Assembly (NCBI GenBank): GCA_934394855.1
Contig: CAKRRH010000001.1
Location: forward strand, 62,001 to 126,000
Direction of reading: 5' to 3'
DNA from: an uncultured Eubacteriales bacterium
Lineage (GTDB): Bacteria; Bacillota; Clostridia; Oscillospirales; Acutalibacteraceae
Length of the DNA stretch: 64,000 nt
Part shown: piece after piece, positions 51,530-59,033 of the stretch
How positions within the stretch are numbered: position 1 is the first letter of the stretch
Layout of the letters: the number at the start of each line of letters is the position of its first letter
Notes under the pieces: model-generated
The model's input: the letters and a program-made list of their open reading frames with translations, nothing else
The model's database searches: none
What the model was told of the DNA's origin: nothing
Translations under genes and position numbers: made by a program

Positions 51530-51683
51530 AATCTTATACTCATAAAAGTTAAGAGTTATCAGACATCAAGACCGATAACTCTTTTTGTTTAGTTATATTT
51601 ATGCGCAAAACACTCCTATAAAAAATATGTAATTGTTTTACTTTCGTGTTTAACTTTTGCTATTTTTTAGCGATTTTTTAATA

Positions 51684-51726
51684 AAGAAAAAGCCCCAAAC
51701 CGTTTAATAGAAACGGATTCAGGACT
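51684..51726 (-). terminator. Terminator of tRNA-Leu
   Basis: On the minus strand AATCCGTTT-CTATT-AAACGGTTT with flanking AGTCC/GGGCT pairing, followed by TTTTTC. Confidence 0.8.
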
Positions 51727-51735
51727 TTTACAATT

Positions 51736-51819
51736 TGGTGCGAGTGACGGGACTTGAACCCGTACGCCAAAGACACACGCCCCTCAAACGTGCCTGTCTG
51801 CCAATTCCAGCACACTCGC
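51736..51819 (-). tRNA. tRNA-Leu (anticodon GAG)
   Basis: 84 nt including CCA, with the long variable arm of a class II tRNA. The acceptor GCGAGTG pairs with CACTCGC. The anticodon stem CACGT/GCGTG holds loop TTGAGGG, giving anticodon GAG. The T arm is ACGGGTTCAAGTCCCGT. Confidence 0.94.
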
Positions 51820-51839
51820 TTGTTTTTTGCAACATGATG

Positions 51840-51868
51840 ATTATAACAGATGTGCACCCGTTTGTCAA
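51840..51868 (-). promoter_or_regulatory. Consensus promoter of tRNA-Leu
   Basis: On the minus strand TTGACA (51868-51863), 17 nt, TATAAT (51845-51840). Confidence 0.9.
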
Positions 51869-51935
51869 CAGTTTTTTTCATTTTTCATCAATTTATTTTT
51901 TTAGAAAATTTTTCAAAGAAAAAATGAAAAAACAC

Positions 51936-51964
51936 TTTACATTTAAATAAATATGTGCTAAAAT
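51936..51964 (+). promoter_or_regulatory. Promoter of the SPETG surface-protein gene
   Basis: TTTACA (51936-51941), 17 nt, TAAAAT (51959-51964). The transcript would start about 30 nt before the ATG at 52002, which has a GGAGG site. Confidence 0.65.
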
Positions 51965-52001
51965 AAGATCAACTAATAATTTGAATCGGAGGAAATTCAT
52001 A

Positions 52002-52475
52002 ATGAAAAAGATTCTTGTTTCCCTTTTGGTTTTTACTCTTATCTTTTCAGGCATCTCTGTTGTAGCTTTCGCTGAGGATACTCTTAGCCCGACTGCTGCT
52101 CCGCAGTACAAGGTAACAGCTTCTTCGTCAAACTCTAATGCAGGCAAGGTCGAGAAGATTGAGAATGAAGACGGAACAATCACACTCAAGGTTACTGTTG
52201 CAGACAGCGCTAAATTTGCTAAATGGAACATCACAGGTGAGTATGAACTCGTTAAAGGTTCTTTGACAGACACCGAGATCACAATCAAACCGCTTTCTGA
52301 TGTTACTGCTGATGCTACTTTCGCTGAAGCCGGAACAACAACCGCTGATTCAGGCAAAGACAACGATTCGGATAAATCTCCTGAAACAGGTAACGCTCCG
52401 GTAGCTGCTACTGCTGTTGTTCTTTTCACAGCACTCGGCGCTGCATATGTTGCTAAAAAACAGCTTAGCAAATAA
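52002..52475 (+). CDS. Secreted protein with C-terminal SPETG sorting signal
   Basis: A 157-residue surface protein. The signal peptide covers residues 1 to about 24 (KKILVSLLVFTLIFSG...VAFA). The mature part of about 100 residues looks beta-rich and repeats Lys/Thr/Glu pairs (KVEKIENEDGTITLKVTVAD). The C-terminus has an SPETG pentapeptide, a hydrophobic stretch (VAATAVVLFTALGAAYVA) and a KKQLSK tail, the layout of a sortase cell-wall sorting signal with S in place of L. The next gene encodes a sortase. GGAGG lies about 9 nt before ATG 52002. The biased, T-ending codons suggest strong expression. Confidence 0.8.
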   Translation: MKKILVSLLVFTLIFSGISVVAFAEDTLSPTAAPQYKVTASSSNSNAGKVEKIENEDGTITLKVTVADSAKFAKWNITGEYELVKGSLTDTEITIKPLSDVTADATFAEAGTTTADSGKDNDSDKSPETGNAPVAATAVVLFTALGAAYVAKKQLSK

Positions 52476-52490
52476 TTAACGGCAAATAAA

Positions 52491-52530
52491 AAGGTGTGTT
52501 GAGATATATTTCTCTTCACACCTCTTTTTT
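52491..52530 (+). terminator. Terminator after the SPETG gene
   Basis: AGGTGTG (52492-52498) pairs with CACACCT (52517-52523), with partial inner pairing, followed by CTTTTTT. Confidence 0.8.
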
Positions 52531-52551
52531 ATTGATTTATCTTTTATCAAA

Positions 52552-52580
52552 TTGACGAACAGCCGATTTTGTGATAGAAT
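52552..52580 (+). promoter_or_regulatory. Sortase gene promoter
   Basis: TTGACG (52552-52557), 17 nt, TAGAAT (52575-52580). The transcript starts near 52587, which rules out the in-frame GTG at 52571 as start codon. Confidence 0.7.
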
Positions 52581-52618
52581 ATTCATATCATAAACAGCTA
52601 AATAAATGGGGTGTGTTT

Positions 52619-53380
52619 TTGAAAGATAAAAAGACGGTTTGGAAAGCGGTGCTGATTGCTGCGCTGATCGTTGCGATTATTTGCGTCTGCTACCTTATAT
52701 ATTTATTCACCGGTCGGATCATGTCCGAAAAGGAAAAAGAGCAATATACTAACACGACGGCGGTCACTAAAGTCCTTGACACTCGTCCCGACAGTCCTGT
52801 TGATTTTGAAAAGCTGAAAGCAACCAATCCCGAAATCGTCGGTTGGCTGAAGGTTGACGGCACCGACATCGATTATCCTGTGCTTAGAACTTCAAGCCAT
52901 GATGATGACTATTATCTAAACCACACCTATGACAACAAATACAGCTCGGCGGGTGCGATTTATATGGAAAAGAAAAACCTTGCCACATTTCAGAGCCCTG
53001 TCACGGTGCTATATGGTCATAACTGGAGAAACAACGGATATTTTCGTCCGCTTTACAGCTTCAAGGACAAGGATTTCTTTGAGAAAAACCGATATATGTA
53101 TATATATACACCCGGTCACAGATTAAAATATGAGATTTATGCGGCGTATGAATATGACGATCGGCACATTCTCAATTCGTTCGATTTCACAAATATTCAA
53201 ACGCTTGATGAATATTTGCAGTCCACCCTGTCGCCGGCATCGCTTGTTAAGAATGTTAAAAGCGGCGTCACGCTTGATACGACAGACAAGATATTGACGC
53301 TCAGCACCTGCGTCGAGGGCGTGAGAACATCTCGCTATCTTGTTCAGGGAGTTTTGGTTGAAGACAGCGCAACAAAATAA
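52619..53380 (+). CDS. Class B sortase
   Basis: Membrane-bound transpeptidase that cleaves a sorting motif and links the protein to the wall. TTG 52619 is preceded by GGGGTG at 5 nt. An N-terminal membrane anchor covers residues 8-33. The catalytic domain has the SrtB features: VDGTDIDYPVL, the His in VLYGHNW, the Cys in LSTCVEG and the Arg in TSRYLVQG, with the SrtB-type helical insert between. It is about 253 residues. The neighbour upstream carries an SPETG signal and is the obvious substrate, though each gene has its own promoter. Confidence 0.9.
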   Translation: MKDKKTVWKAVLIAALIVAIICVCYLIYLFTGRIMSEKEKEQYTNTTAVTKVLDTRPDSPVDFEKLKATNPEIVGWLKVDGTDIDYPVLRTSSHDDDYYLNHTYDNKYSSAGAIYMEKKNLATFQSPVTVLYGHNWRNNGYFRPLYSFKDKDFFEKNRYMYIYTPGHRLKYEIYAAYEYDDRHILNSFDFTNIQTLDEYLQSTLSPASLVKNVKSGVTLDTTDKILTLSTCVEGVRTSRYLVQGVLVEDSATK

Positions 53381-53396
53381 AAAATTGCATAACAAA

Positions 53397-53436
53397 AGCC
53401 GAATCGGGATCAAACTCTCGATTCGGCTGTTTTTTT
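53397..53436. terminator. Bidirectional terminator
   Basis: AGCCGAATCG (53397-53406) pairs with CGATTCGGCT (53419-53428), with T-runs on both strands. It separates the sortase from the convergent phosphoesterase gene. Confidence 0.88.
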
Positions 53437-54274
53437 ATTTAGTATGAAGCGTGATTGAGATGACTTCGGGGTTATTGAAGGTGCGAAACTGCATTTTGCC
53501 GTTGCCGAGTCCCCGATTTATTATTTCGGTTGTGTTTTTGTCAACATGAACACCGTCGGTATACTTTGGGAACAATCCTTGATGAGGTGCATAGAGCGGG
53601 CCTATCAGCGGCAGGCGAAACTGTCCGCCGTGAGCATGACCGCAAAGCACTAAATCCACATTACACTCGGCATAGGTTGAAAGCAGTTCGGGTCGGTGGG
53701 TCAGCAAAATCGAATAATCATCGTTGCAAAGGGCGGTGATTGTCGATTGAAATTGATTCTGCTCATCGTCGTTCATTTGGTAACTGCCCATGAACCCCGG
53801 ATCACGCACGCCGATTATGTTTATCTTCTTGTCATCGATCTGCCACGAAAGCTGCTCGTCCTCAAGCCGCTTCACCCCATATTTATCGAGCATTGCGGCG
53901 ACTTCGTCATATTTTCCGCACCATGCCTCATGGTTTCCGCTTACAAAAACCACAGGTGCGATTTTGACAAGCTTTGAAATGAACCGCTCGGCTCTGTCAA
54001 GATGATATTTTCGGCGGTCGATCAAATCGCCCGTGAACAGGATATATTCGGGATTTTCTTTTTGAATCAGAGAATAAATCTGATCGTAAAATCCCGAAAA
54101 ATAACTGTTTTGCAAATCGCTGATATGAACAATTTTTTTGCCGTCAAACGCTTTCAGAATGCGCTCATTTACAATGTCAATTTCGGTTAATTTCACCCGT
54201 CTTGTGCTATATATCGCTGTTGATATGCCGATTATCAGCAATGCAACGAACATTGTCAGCAAAATCAACCACAT
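53435..54274 (-). CDS. Membrane-anchored metallophosphoesterase (YkuE-like)
   Basis: Calcineurin-like phosphoesterase, 279 residues with an N-terminal membrane helix (residues 2-22). Metal-site motifs in order are HISDLQNSYF, LFTGDLIDRR, VSGNHEAW, LLTHRPE and LCGHAHGGQ. In the first motif the usual DxH histidine is Gln, which would alter one metal ligand. Others in this branch act on envelope or lipid phosphates, so the substrate is uncertain. It starts 16 nt after the GH3 gene and is probably co-transcribed with it. Confidence 0.88.
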   Translation of the reverse strand: MWLILLTMFVALLIIGISTAIYSTRRVKLTEIDIVNERILKAFDGKKIVHISDLQNSYFSGFYDQIYSLIQKENPEYILFTGDLIDRRKYHLDRAERFISKLVKIAPVVFVSGNHEAWCGKYDEVAAMLDKYGVKRLEDEQLSWQIDDKKINIIGVRDPGFMGSYQMNDDEQNQFQSTITALCNDDYSILLTHRPELLSTYAECNVDLVLCGHAHGGQFRLPLIGPLYAPHQGLFPKYTDGVHVDKNTTEIINRGLGNGKMQFRTFNNPEVISITLHTK

Positions 54275-54290
54275 TGTAAATCACTCCGTT

Positions 54291-56492
54291 TTATTTTAAA
54301 TAGAATGTCTGTTTTCCTAGCGACTCATCGGCTGAAGATGAGCCGACAAACAAGTGAAATTCGCCCGGCTCGCTGATGAGCTTATTCTCGATATTATAAA
54401 ACCGCAGCATTTCTTCACATATCTCGAAATTGACCGTTACCGTTTCGCCCGATTTAACATGAACTCGCTTGAAGTCCTTGAGTTCCTTGACGGGTCGTGA
54501 AATGTAACTTGCAAAGCGGTCACGAATATATAGCTGAACGACCTCGTCGCCGTCGAATTTGCCGTTATTTTTGACATCGACCGACACATTTATTATACTG
54601 TCCTTTGTCATTTCGGTTGAAGATAGTGTGAGATTTGAATATTCAAAATCGGTGTAGGTAAGACCGAAACCGAACGGATAGAGCGGCGACAATTCGCAGT
54701 CGATCCAACGGTGGTCATAGTTTGAGCGGCGACCTCGCTGATTTGGGTGACCTGTGGGCAATGTGCTGTAATATACCGGTGCTTGTGCGCTTGTTCTCGG
54801 GAAGCACATCGACAGCTTTCCGCTCGGCACACGGTTGCCGTATATCATATCGGCGATTGCCTCTCCGCCGCCTGTTCCTGGCAGCCACACGCACAAAACA
54901 GCCTTTGCTTTTTGCGATAATTCGCTGATGTCAAGAGGTCTGCCTGTGAACAAAACAACGACAATATTTTGATTGACTTCGTATATCCTGCGGAAAAGAT
55001 TCATTTGAACTTCGGGAACGGTCAGATCCGCTCTTGACCTTGACTCGCCCGATTGCAGGAACGATTCGCCTATCGGCATTACGACAACATCCGCCGATTT
55101 TGCGGCATTTATCGCTTTTTCAAGATATTCGGCTTCATTTCCCAAAACGGGATCCTTTTTCTCGGCACCGTCATCAACGATCTCATCAAGCGAAAGAATC
55201 GGACTGCCGAGTTCTGCGTCAAGCACGCTCTCCCCTGCTATCTTCTTCATACACTCATATATAGTTTTCGATTTATTGTAATTCGGCACGATTTTTGCCC
55301 ACGAAGCCGCCATGTCGTCAATCAGGCTATATGGTCCGATAAGCGCTGTCTTTTGTGATTTATTAAGCGGCAATGCACCGTCATTTTTCAAAAGCACGCT
55401 TGATTCGCAAACGGTATTTACCGCATTTTCATAGCTTGCCTCATAATCATTCAAATCAGGCTTTGACTCATCGACATATTTATATGGATCGTCAAGCAAT
55501 CCGAGCTTATTTTTGCACTCGAGAACCCTCATTACGCATTCATCAACTGCGCTTTCGGGGATTGTGCCGTTCAAAACCAGCTTTTCGATATGGTTATTAT
55601 ATATGTAATCCATCATGTCGATATCGATTTTGGATTTTACGAGCGCCTGCTCGCAAAGCTCCTCCTCGCTGTTGACAGAGCCGTGATTGAGTGTCTGCCA
55701 AATTGAGCCATAGTCGGAAATCAACACGCCGTCAAAGCCCCATTCGCCTCGCAAAATGCCGTCAAGCAGCCAGTGGCACTGGGTTGCGGGAACACCGTTT
55801 ATCGTGTTGAACGACGACATCATCATGCCCGCTCCTGCTTTGACAGCCGCCTCATAGTTTTTGAGGTAAACCTCTCTTAACATATGCTCGCTCATCTCAA
55901 CGCCGTTATAATCGGTGCCGTCGGAGGTTGCACCATATGCCGCAAAATGCTTGACGCAGGACATCAGCGTATCATCAGCGGACAAATCATCGCCCTGATA
56001 GCCCTTGACCATTGCCACGGCGCATCTTGAACCGAGCAACGGGTCTTCGCCGTAGCCCTCGCAGCATCTTCCCCATCTTGCGTCACGGGATATATCGACC
56101 ATTGGGGAAAATGTTACATTGATTCCGTCAATGACTGCTTCGCTCGCCGTATTTCTTGCGCCTCTTTCAATCAGATCCATGTCAAACGAGCACGCCTGAC
56201 CGAGCGCAATCGGCAAAATATTTTTATAGCCGAAAATTATATCCGCCATGAACATCAGCGGGATTTTATTATGCTTTAAATGCTCCGCCTGAACCTTTTT
56301 GATTCGCTCTTTTCCGAATATATTCAAAATTGAGCCCATGTTTTTAATTGACTCGTCAGAATATTCATTATTGAGTGCGCCTGTTACTGCGCCCTCCTCA
56401 TTGATAAGCGTTCCGTTGCCCTGGAACAGCTGGCCGACTTTTTCTTTTAGTGTAAGACTTTTTAACAATTCTTCAAGCTGTGAGTGAGTCAT
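54291..56492 (-). CDS. Glycoside hydrolase family 3 (beta-glucosidase/xylosidase type)
   Basis: Intracellular GH3 enzyme, about 733 residues, with no signal peptide. The N-terminal TIM barrel has FMADIIFGYKN and the nucleophile aspartate in GVLISDYGSIW. The second domain has SRSRADLTVPEVQ and WLPGTGGGEAIADMIYG. A C-terminal fibronectin-III-like domain (VSVDVKNNGKFDGDEVVQLYIRD) completes the BglX-like layout. Start ATG 56492 has AGGAGA at 8 nt. An ATG further up has no site. It probably cleaves short beta-linked glucosides or xylosides brought into the cell. Confidence 0.93.
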   Translation of the reverse strand: MTHSQLEELLKSLTLKEKVGQLFQGNGTLINEEGAVTGALNNEYSDESIKNMGSILNIFGKERIKKVQAEHLKHNKIPLMFMADIIFGYKNILPIALGQACSFDMDLIERGARNTASEAVIDGINVTFSPMVDISRDARWGRCCEGYGEDPLLGSRCAVAMVKGYQGDDLSADDTLMSCVKHFAAYGATSDGTDYNGVEMSEHMLREVYLKNYEAAVKAGAGMMMSSFNTINGVPATQCHWLLDGILRGEWGFDGVLISDYGSIWQTLNHGSVNSEEELCEQALVKSKIDIDMMDYIYNNHIEKLVLNGTIPESAVDECVMRVLECKNKLGLLDDPYKYVDESKPDLNDYEASYENAVNTVCESSVLLKNDGALPLNKSQKTALIGPYSLIDDMAASWAKIVPNYNKSKTIYECMKKIAGESVLDAELGSPILSLDEIVDDGAEKKDPVLGNEAEYLEKAINAAKSADVVVMPIGESFLQSGESRSRADLTVPEVQMNLFRRIYEVNQNIVVVLFTGRPLDISELSQKAKAVLCVWLPGTGGGEAIADMIYGNRVPSGKLSMCFPRTSAQAPVYYSTLPTGHPNQRGRRSNYDHRWIDCELSPLYPFGFGLTYTDFEYSNLTLSSTEMTKDSIINVSVDVKNNGKFDGDEVVQLYIRDRFASYISRPVKELKDFKRVHVKSGETVTVNFEICEEMLRFYNIENKLISEPGEFHLFVGSSSADESLGKQTFYLK

Positions 56493-56564
56493 TGAAAATT
56501 CTCCTAATATTAATTTCATTTATGGTTTATGTTACCACACTTTTATCGGTTTGTCTACGATTTA

Positions 56565-56600
56565 TTCAACAAAAAATCACGGTAAAACGAAAATTTTTAC
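56565..56600 (-). terminator. Terminator after the SDR gene
   Basis: On the minus strand ATCACGGTAAAA pairs with TTTTACCGTGAT across a short loop, followed by TTTTTTG. Confidence 0.88.
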
Positions 56601-56628
56601 CGTGATCAAATATAAATCAGAATTTGCG

Positions 56629-57372
56629 TTACTGAACGCTTTTTCCGCCGTCAACAAAAATCGACTGACCGGTGATATATCTGCCCTCTTCTGTGCAAAG
56701 CAAGTGAACGGCGCCTGCGATGTCACGGGGTTCACCGTAGAATCTAAGCGGAATTGAATCGGTGACCGATTTTGCATAATCGGGGTCGGACAGAGCCTTA
56801 ACATTGCGGTCGGTATAAATTACGCCGGGTGCAACATTGTTCACCGTGATATTATACTCGGCAAGCTGCAAAGCAAGCGACTTTGCCATTGTGGTTTGAG
56901 CCGATTTCGACGCGCTGTAAACCAACATATCGGGGTGCGGCTTTGCTTCCTGAACCGAACCGATTGTAATGATTCTTCCCCAATGCTGCTGCTTCATATG
57001 AGGTACCGCCTGCTGGATAAGCAACATTGACGAAAGTAAATTACAGGTGATTTGGCTGTAAAAATGCTCTTTAGTGATTACATCCCATTTTTCTCTTATC
57101 TGCAAAGAAGCATTGAGTACCAAAATATCAACGCCGCCGATCGATTCGATCAATCCGTCGGTGCTGTTTTGGTCGCAAAGGTCTGCTCTGACAATATCAG
57201 CCTTACCCCCATTTGCGATTATCTCGTCGGCAACGGCTTTTGCTTTGTCTGTGCTGTTTACATAATGAACATAGACAAATGCGCCGTTTGCAGCCAAATC
57301 CTTTGCAATAGCGCAGCCGATTCCTCTCGACGAGCCTGTTACCAATGCTTTTTTGCCCTCTAATAACTTCAT
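56629..57372 (-). CDS. SDR-family oxidoreductase
   Basis: Classical short-chain dehydrogenase of about 247 residues. It has nucleotide motif TGSSRGIGCAIA, the acidic-residue-poor stretch after beta-2 (YVHYVNSTDK), which suggests NADP(H), and the catalytic YSASKSAQTTMAKSLA. It ends GQSIFVDGGKSVQ. It follows the GH10-like gene directly (its TTG 57396 would overlap it). ATG 57372 with AGAGGA upstream is preferred. In this sugar cluster it is likely to oxidise or reduce a sugar or sugar acid. The substrate is not readable. Confidence 0.85.
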   Translation of the reverse strand: MKLLEGKKALVTGSSRGIGCAIAKDLAANGAFVYVHYVNSTDKAKAVADEIIANGGKADIVRADLCDQNSTDGLIESIGGVDILVLNASLQIREKWDVITKEHFYSQITCNLLSSMLLIQQAVPHMKQQHWGRIITIGSVQEAKPHPDMLVYSASKSAQTTMAKSLALQLAEYNITVNNVAPGVIYTDRNVKALSDPDYAKSVTDSIPLRFYGEPRDIAGAVHLLCTEEGRYITGQSIFVDGGKSVQ

Positions 57373-57389
57373 TTTAATAAATTTTCCTC

Positions 57390-58721
57390 TCAACAAAATT
57401 CAAAATAGAATTCGTCATAACCGTTTTTGGAAAGATGAAGGTCACGCTTGACGATTTTTCCGTCATGAACTGCGCTTACTTCATAATCTCCGTAAAATGC
57501 TTTAAAATAGGTGAAATGGTCGTTTACATCAAGGTCAAGGTTTGTGCGCCATTGATGATTGATCAAATCATCCAAGCGGTCAAACACAGGCTTTTTGGTG
57601 AAATCATTTCTGAAAAATCCGCTCTTGTAGCCGTCTTCCGACCAGCCGTCATGATTTTCAGCCGAGATTGCGCAGTTATCGCCCAAATTCCAATAGATAA
57701 TCGATTCCATTGCCGGGTGCGAGAACCAAATTTTATATAGGTTGCAAATCGCCTCCGCCTGCATATCCTCATCATATCCCGGAACGGTGATTTCGCTGAC
57801 GGACAGCGGACGGCCGAGGTTTGCATATGTATCCATGACCTTGTAAAGCCTTGTCGGATTATATTCGACATCGGCGAGTCTCGGCATATCGTCGGGTGAA
57901 TTGAAATTGTGGAACTGCAAGCCGATTACATCGATCTGTGCGCCCTTCATCAAAAGGTTTTCAGCCAAAAGATAATATGGCGACAGCTCTCGTTTATAAT
58001 CACTCCACGGAGCAGCTGTTTCGTTTAACACGAGCCGTGATTTTTGGAAGAAGTGAGCCGTGTGTTCAAAAGCATATTCGGGATATTTACCCCTGATCGG
58101 CTTTTGATTGCGATAGCTGTTTTCAAAGCAATTCGGCTCAGAATCAAGCATCGGAACGCTGACGCATTCGTTTACGCAGTCAAAGCTCGGGATCACACCG
58201 TCATATCGCTCGGCGATCGCTTTGAGCCTTCTCATCCAATAGGGCTTGATCTGCTCATAATCATCGGGCAGCCAACTCGGCAGCATTGCCTGCCAGAAAA
58301 GCGGATGACCCTTTGGCTCAATGTTATTTTTTTTGCAAAATTCAAGCGCCGCTTCGGGCGGAATTCGGCGGTCGATGAACGGGGAATCTTTTTCAAAGCG
58401 CATTTTGCCGTCTTCAGGTTCAAATTTATCCCAATATATCGGCAAAGTCGCCATGTTGAAAAGCCGTTTGAAATATTCCTCATATTTTGCGTTGTCCTCG
58501 TCCTTTTTAAAGCATCCGAGTTTAAAGATGTTACATCCGAATTTGAATTCCGATGTTTTTTGGCGAACCGTGACATTTGCGCCCTTTATCGGCTTTCCCT
58601 GTCCGTCGATAAAGTTGATTCGAAAATAGCCCTTTCTGTTCGCCTCAATTCCGCTCATGACCTTATCTTCCATGAGCTCCTTTTGCTCGCTAAAGCTTCT
58701 CATTGTTGCCTTAACATCCAT
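57390..58721 (-). CDS. Glycoside hydrolase family 10-like protein
   Basis: A 443-residue cytoplasmic protein resembling GH10 xylanases. An N-terminal beta domain comes first (residues 25-60, GYFRINFIDGQGKPIKGANVTV). A TIM barrel follows with WDKFEPEDG, GHPLFW, the acid/base region FDCVNECVS and the nucleophile region VSEITVPGYDEDMQ. A C-terminal beta domain ends the protein (AFYGDYEVSAVHDGKIVKRD). The usual GHTLVWH and WDVVNE motifs are modified, so its specificity may differ from xylan. It lacks a signal peptide. A fragment with a similar C-terminal domain lies just upstream at 58796. Confidence 0.85.
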   Translation of the reverse strand: MDVKATMRSFSEQKELMEDKVMSGIEANRKGYFRINFIDGQGKPIKGANVTVRQKTSEFKFGCNIFKLGCFKKDEDNAKYEEYFKRLFNMATLPIYWDKFEPEDGKMRFEKDSPFIDRRIPPEAALEFCKKNNIEPKGHPLFWQAMLPSWLPDDYEQIKPYWMRRLKAIAERYDGVIPSFDCVNECVSVPMLDSEPNCFENSYRNQKPIRGKYPEYAFEHTAHFFQKSRLVLNETAAPWSDYKRELSPYYLLAENLLMKGAQIDVIGLQFHNFNSPDDMPRLADVEYNPTRLYKVMDTYANLGRPLSVSEITVPGYDEDMQAEAICNLYKIWFSHPAMESIIYWNLGDNCAISAENHDGWSEDGYKSGFFRNDFTKKPVFDRLDDLINHQWRTNLDLDVNDHFTYFKAFYGDYEVSAVHDGKIVKRDLHLSKNGYDEFYFEFC

Positions 58722-58795
58722 AATCCAAACAATCCTTTCGTAAACTCCTGAATATATATTATAATCTTGATTAAATCATACTTTAACGCGTACAA

Positions 58796-58990
58796 TCAGT
58801 CAAGAATTATTTGCTGAAACGGATTTGACTTTGTAACGGATATTGTTTTTTCAACTGTGTCGCTTCCCTTTTTTACGGTCATTTCATAATCTCCGCTAAA
58901 TCCGCAGAAATGTGCAAAGCCAAACGAACTGTGCCGCTTCATCTGACAATCGTCTTTTGGGCGGCAATCTCCGCGGTTTTTTAATGGCAC
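58796..58990 (-). CDS. Small orphan ORF resembling the GH10 C-terminal domain
   Basis: A 64-codon frame opens at GTG 58990 with CGGAGA 8 nt upstream. Its last 35 residues (HFCGFSGDYEMTVKKGSDTVEKTISVTK) align with the end of the neighbouring GH10-like protein (FKAFYGDYEVSAVHDGKIVKRDLHLSK), including the GDYE core. It lies 43 nt after the enolase-superfamily gene. It could be a stand-alone beta domain or the relic of a second GH10 gene. The first 20 residues, with two cysteines, match nothing I know. Confidence 0.55.
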   Translation of the reverse strand: MPLKNRGDCRPKDDCQMKRHSSFGFAHFCGFSGDYEMTVKKGSDTVEKTISVTKSNPFQQIILD

Positions 58991-59033
58991 AATTTTTGTC
59001 TCCGTTAAATATGAATTAAAATCGGGGCTTTGT

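Noticed and set aside
51099..51543. Overlapping minus-strand ORFs of 72-120 codons across tRNA-Ala and its repeat copies
   Set aside because: They are translations of the tRNA and of the duplicated non-coding segment. Such frames are well-known false genes.
51735..51950. A 71-codon plus-strand ORF over tRNA-Leu
   Set aside because: It is the antisense of a well-folded tRNA-Leu and has no coding features beyond that.
51893..52519. A 208-codon minus-strand ORF opposite the SPETG gene
   Set aside because: It mirrors a gene with a signal peptide, sorting signal, promoter and ribosome binding site. The antisense frame has no family resemblance and is a codon-bias artefact.
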